Source: Peptostreptococcaceae bacterium (GTDB lineage Bacteria; Bacillota_A; Clostridia; Peptostreptococcales; Acidaminobacteraceae). From it: DNA of 7,410 nucleotides. The notes beneath the pieces were generated by a model that ran no database searches, had not been told where the DNA came from, and saw only the letters and a list, made by a program, of their open reading frames with translations. Location: the NCBI GenBank assembly GCA_013619035.1, contig JABXKX010000573.1, positions 1-7,410 of the forward strand. The letters run 5' to 3'. Positions 5,972 to 7,410 of the stretch are shown here, piece by piece. Made by a program: the position numbers and the translations under genes. Each line of letters begins with the position of its first letter. Position 1 is the first letter of the stretch.

Positions 5972-6588
5972 ATTTGCACTCCTAAACTTCTTAATAGAAC
6001 ATCATATGAATCAACTTCTGGTATTAAAATAAAATAACCATTTACGCTATCATGTTCTATCATCTCGACAAACTCATTTTCAATAATCAATATTTTGTCA
6101 CCAATTAAACCAAAATGTATAGCCGGTACACTTAATATAGCTCCAGCCATATCTAATGCCAAAGAAGGCACAGAAATCTTTATATCTAAATTTGATAGAG
6201 CTGACAGCGATGATATATAAGAACCAGCTAGTATATTTCCAATTTCCTGAAGTGCAGAAAAACAAAAATCGTTAAAGCCATTTACAGCAATACCTGGCAT
6301 CAAAAGTTCTATTAGTTGCTCAGCTGAGAAAGTGTCTAGTACAAACATAATACTACCTTCTAACTCACCTTCAAGCTTAAAGAAAATTCCAACCACTTCT
6401 TTTTCTGGACCCCCTAAAATATCAGGCACTTCAGAAAAATCTAATACGTTTACTTGCGGTACTTTCATGTCAACTTTCTTGCTGATCATCTTCGCCAATG
6501 CAGTTGCAGCATTTCCGGCTCCAATATTTCCAACTTCTTTTAAAACATCTAATACAATGTTATCAAAGTTCTCTAATACCTTACTCAT
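5968..6588 (-). CDS. cheC: CheY-P phosphatase CheC
   Basis: CheC removes phosphate from CheY-P and partners with CheD in adaptation. The 206-residue protein has the two pseudo-symmetric halves of the CheC/CheX/FliY family, and both phosphatase signatures are intact. In the first half, Asp14, Glu18, Asn21 and Pro44 fit D-x3-E-x2-N-x22-P; in the second, Ser111, Glu115, Asn118 and Pro141 fit S-x3-E-x2-N-x22-P. It lacks the N-terminal FliM-binding and C-terminal SpoA parts of FliY, so it is a stand-alone CheC. The start is ATG at 6588 with AGGAG 6 nt upstream, which overlaps the cheW TAG stop. The gene ends inside the start of cheD by 4 nt. Such a two-site CheC is the class expected when cheD is adjacent. 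Confidence 0.96.
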   Translation of the reverse strand: MSKVLENFDNIVLDVLKEVGNIGAGNAATALAKMISKKVDMKVPQVNVLDFSEVPDILGGPEKEVVGIFFKLEGELEGSIMFVLDTFSAEQLIELLMPGIAVNGFNDFCFSALQEIGNILAGSYISSLSALSNLDIKISVPSLALDMAGAILSVPAIHFGLIGDKILIIENEFVEMIEHDSVNGYFILIPEVDSYDVLLRSLGVQI

Positions 6589-6597
6589 TATAAACTC

Positions 6598-7035
6598 CTA
6601 TAAGTCTTCGAATTCTTCTATTTCAAGTAGTTTATCTAAATCGACAATCATAATAATACGACCATTATCTTTACCTATACTACTGATATAATCATCATCT
6701 GCGCCGGTTACTTTTGGAGCTGGTTCGATATTTTCATCTTCAATTTGAAGTACTTCAGACGAAACATCAACAAGTAAACCAACTTTAAGTTCACCATGAT
6801 TGATAATCATTATTCTAGAATCTTTATCGGCTTCTTTTTCCTTTAAGTTAAATCGCTTTCTTACATCTATTACAGGTATGATATTTCCTCTCAGATTAAT
6901 CACACCTTTAATATATTTTTTTGTGTAGGGTACTCTTGTAATTTCGATGTGTTTTTCGATATTCTCTACATGGTCAATATCTACTGCATAAGATTCATCA
7001 ACCAATTTGAAAATTACATATTCTCTGCTATTCAT
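6598..7035 (-). CDS. cheW: Chemotaxis coupling protein CheW
   Basis: CheW is the cytoplasmic adaptor that links chemoreceptors to the kinase CheA in the polar array. The 145-residue product is a single SH3-like double-barrel domain. It begins REYVIFKLVDESYAVDIDHV and has the family hallmark YIKGVINLRGNIIPVIDV (residues 41-58), in which Arg49 of NLRG is the conserved receptor/CheA-contact position. VGLLVDVSSEVLQI and RIIMIVDLDKLL close the fold. An acidic tail (EIEEFEDL) follows. The start is ATG with AAGGAGG 7 nt upstream, 14 nt after the cheA stop. Length is normal. It is a pure CheW with no receiver domain, so it is not CheV. Confidence 0.97.
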   Translation of the reverse strand: MNSREYVIFKLVDESYAVDIDHVENIEKHIEITRVPYTKKYIKGVINLRGNIIPVIDVRKRFNLKEKEADKDSRIMIINHGELKVGLLVDVSSEVLQIEDENIEPAPKVTGADDDYISSIGKDNGRIIMIVDLDKLLEIEEFEDL

Positions 7036-7049
7036 CGTAAGACCTCCTT

Positions 7050-7410
7050 CTAGAATAATTGATTAGGATCAACAATTAATGCAACACCACCATTACCTAA
7101 GATCGTAGCACCTGCAATAGCTGGGATACCTTTTAAGTAAGCACCTAGTGATTTAATAACTATTTCTTGTTGTCCAATTAAACTGTCAACTACTAGCCCT
7201 GCTTCTTCTGAGCCTTTTCTAACGATTACTACCGTTAACTCTTTGACATCTGCTCTTTCGCTTGGATCTCTTAATTCTAGAATTTCTTTCATTCTAATGA
7301 TTGGTAATGTCTTATCTCTATATAAAACAACTTCTTGACTTTGTAACATACAAATATCACTTGATTTAATAGTTGTAATTTCAGAAATGTTATTTAGAGG
7401 TAAAGCATAC
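7050..7410 (-). CDS. cheA: Chemotaxis histidine kinase CheA, C-terminal P5 domain only (N-terminus outside window)
   Basis: CheA autophosphorylates on histidine and passes phosphate to CheY and CheB. The reading frame is open through the window edge at 7410; 119 residues are visible, starting YALPLNNISEIT and ending GNGGVALIVDPNQLF before a TAG stop. This is the CheW-like P5 regulatory domain, with the LRDPSERADVKELTVVIVRKG, VDSLIGQQEIVIKSLG and GATILGNGGVALI segments typical of CheA C-termini. The internal ATG at 7349 is not a start, because the conserved P5 sequence continues upstream of it. The remaining domains (P1-P4) lie beyond the window. CheW could look similar, but the GATILGNGGVALIVD ending and the position before cheW identify CheA. 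Confidence 0.95.
   Translation of the reverse strand, partial: YALPLNNISEITTIKSSDICMLQSQEVVLYRDKTLPIIRMKEILELRDPSERADVKELTVVIVRKGSEEAGLVVDSLIGQQEIVIKSLGAYLKGIPAIAGATILGNGGVALIVDPNQLF

Noticed and set aside
7050..7349. Separate small CheW-like protein starting at the ATG at 7349
   Set aside because: The frame stays open upstream and encodes YALPLNNISEI, the start of a CheA P5 domain, so this is the end of cheA and not an independent gene.

Overview
The window is AT-rich, and every gene reads on the minus strand, so genomic coordinate 7410 is upstream. Gene order, consistent AGGAGG-type ribosome binding sites, a B. subtilis-style CheC/CheD/sigma-D set and Firmicute-type UMP kinase, EF-Ts and S2 proteins point to a motile low-GC Firmicute, most likely a member of the Clostridia. 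The order che genes, sigD, swrB-like gene, rpsB, tsf, pyrH is the same as at the end of the B. subtilis fla/che operon. Genus cannot be fixed from this window.

Region 7410 to 2493 is the distal end of a flagellar/chemotaxis operon: the C-terminus of cheA (cut by the window edge), cheW, cheC, cheD, sigD, a DUF342/FapA-family gene, a 102-residue highly charged protein of unknown function, and a membrane-anchored coiled-coil protein in the SwrB position. Gaps are 0 to 14 nt; cheC and cheD overlap by 4 nt (ATGA), and at three junctions the upstream TAG stop lies inside the next gene's AGGAG site. CheA and CheW carry receptor signals, CheC (CheY-P phosphatase) and CheD (receptor deamidase) adapt them, sigma-D drives late flagellar genes, and the last three genes probably help build or regulate the flagellum.

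Region 2492 to 662 is a separate transcription unit. A good sigma-A promoter lies only 15 bp after the last motility stop codon. It is followed by a structured leader of about 100 nt, rpsB (S2), tsf (EF-Ts) and a strong intrinsic terminator. No terminator is visible between the motility operon and this promoter, so readthrough is possible.

Region 661 to 1 holds two adjacent dyad symmetries and then pyrH (UMP kinase), which starts at TTG and runs off the window.

This is mostly a conserved, well-understood locus. The parts least explained by known biology are the 102-residue charged protein, the C-terminal helical motif of the SwrB-like protein, the FapA-family insertion next to sigD, and the regulatory DNA/RNA around the rpsB promoter. 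No mobile element, CRISPR array, tRNA or rRNA was seen.
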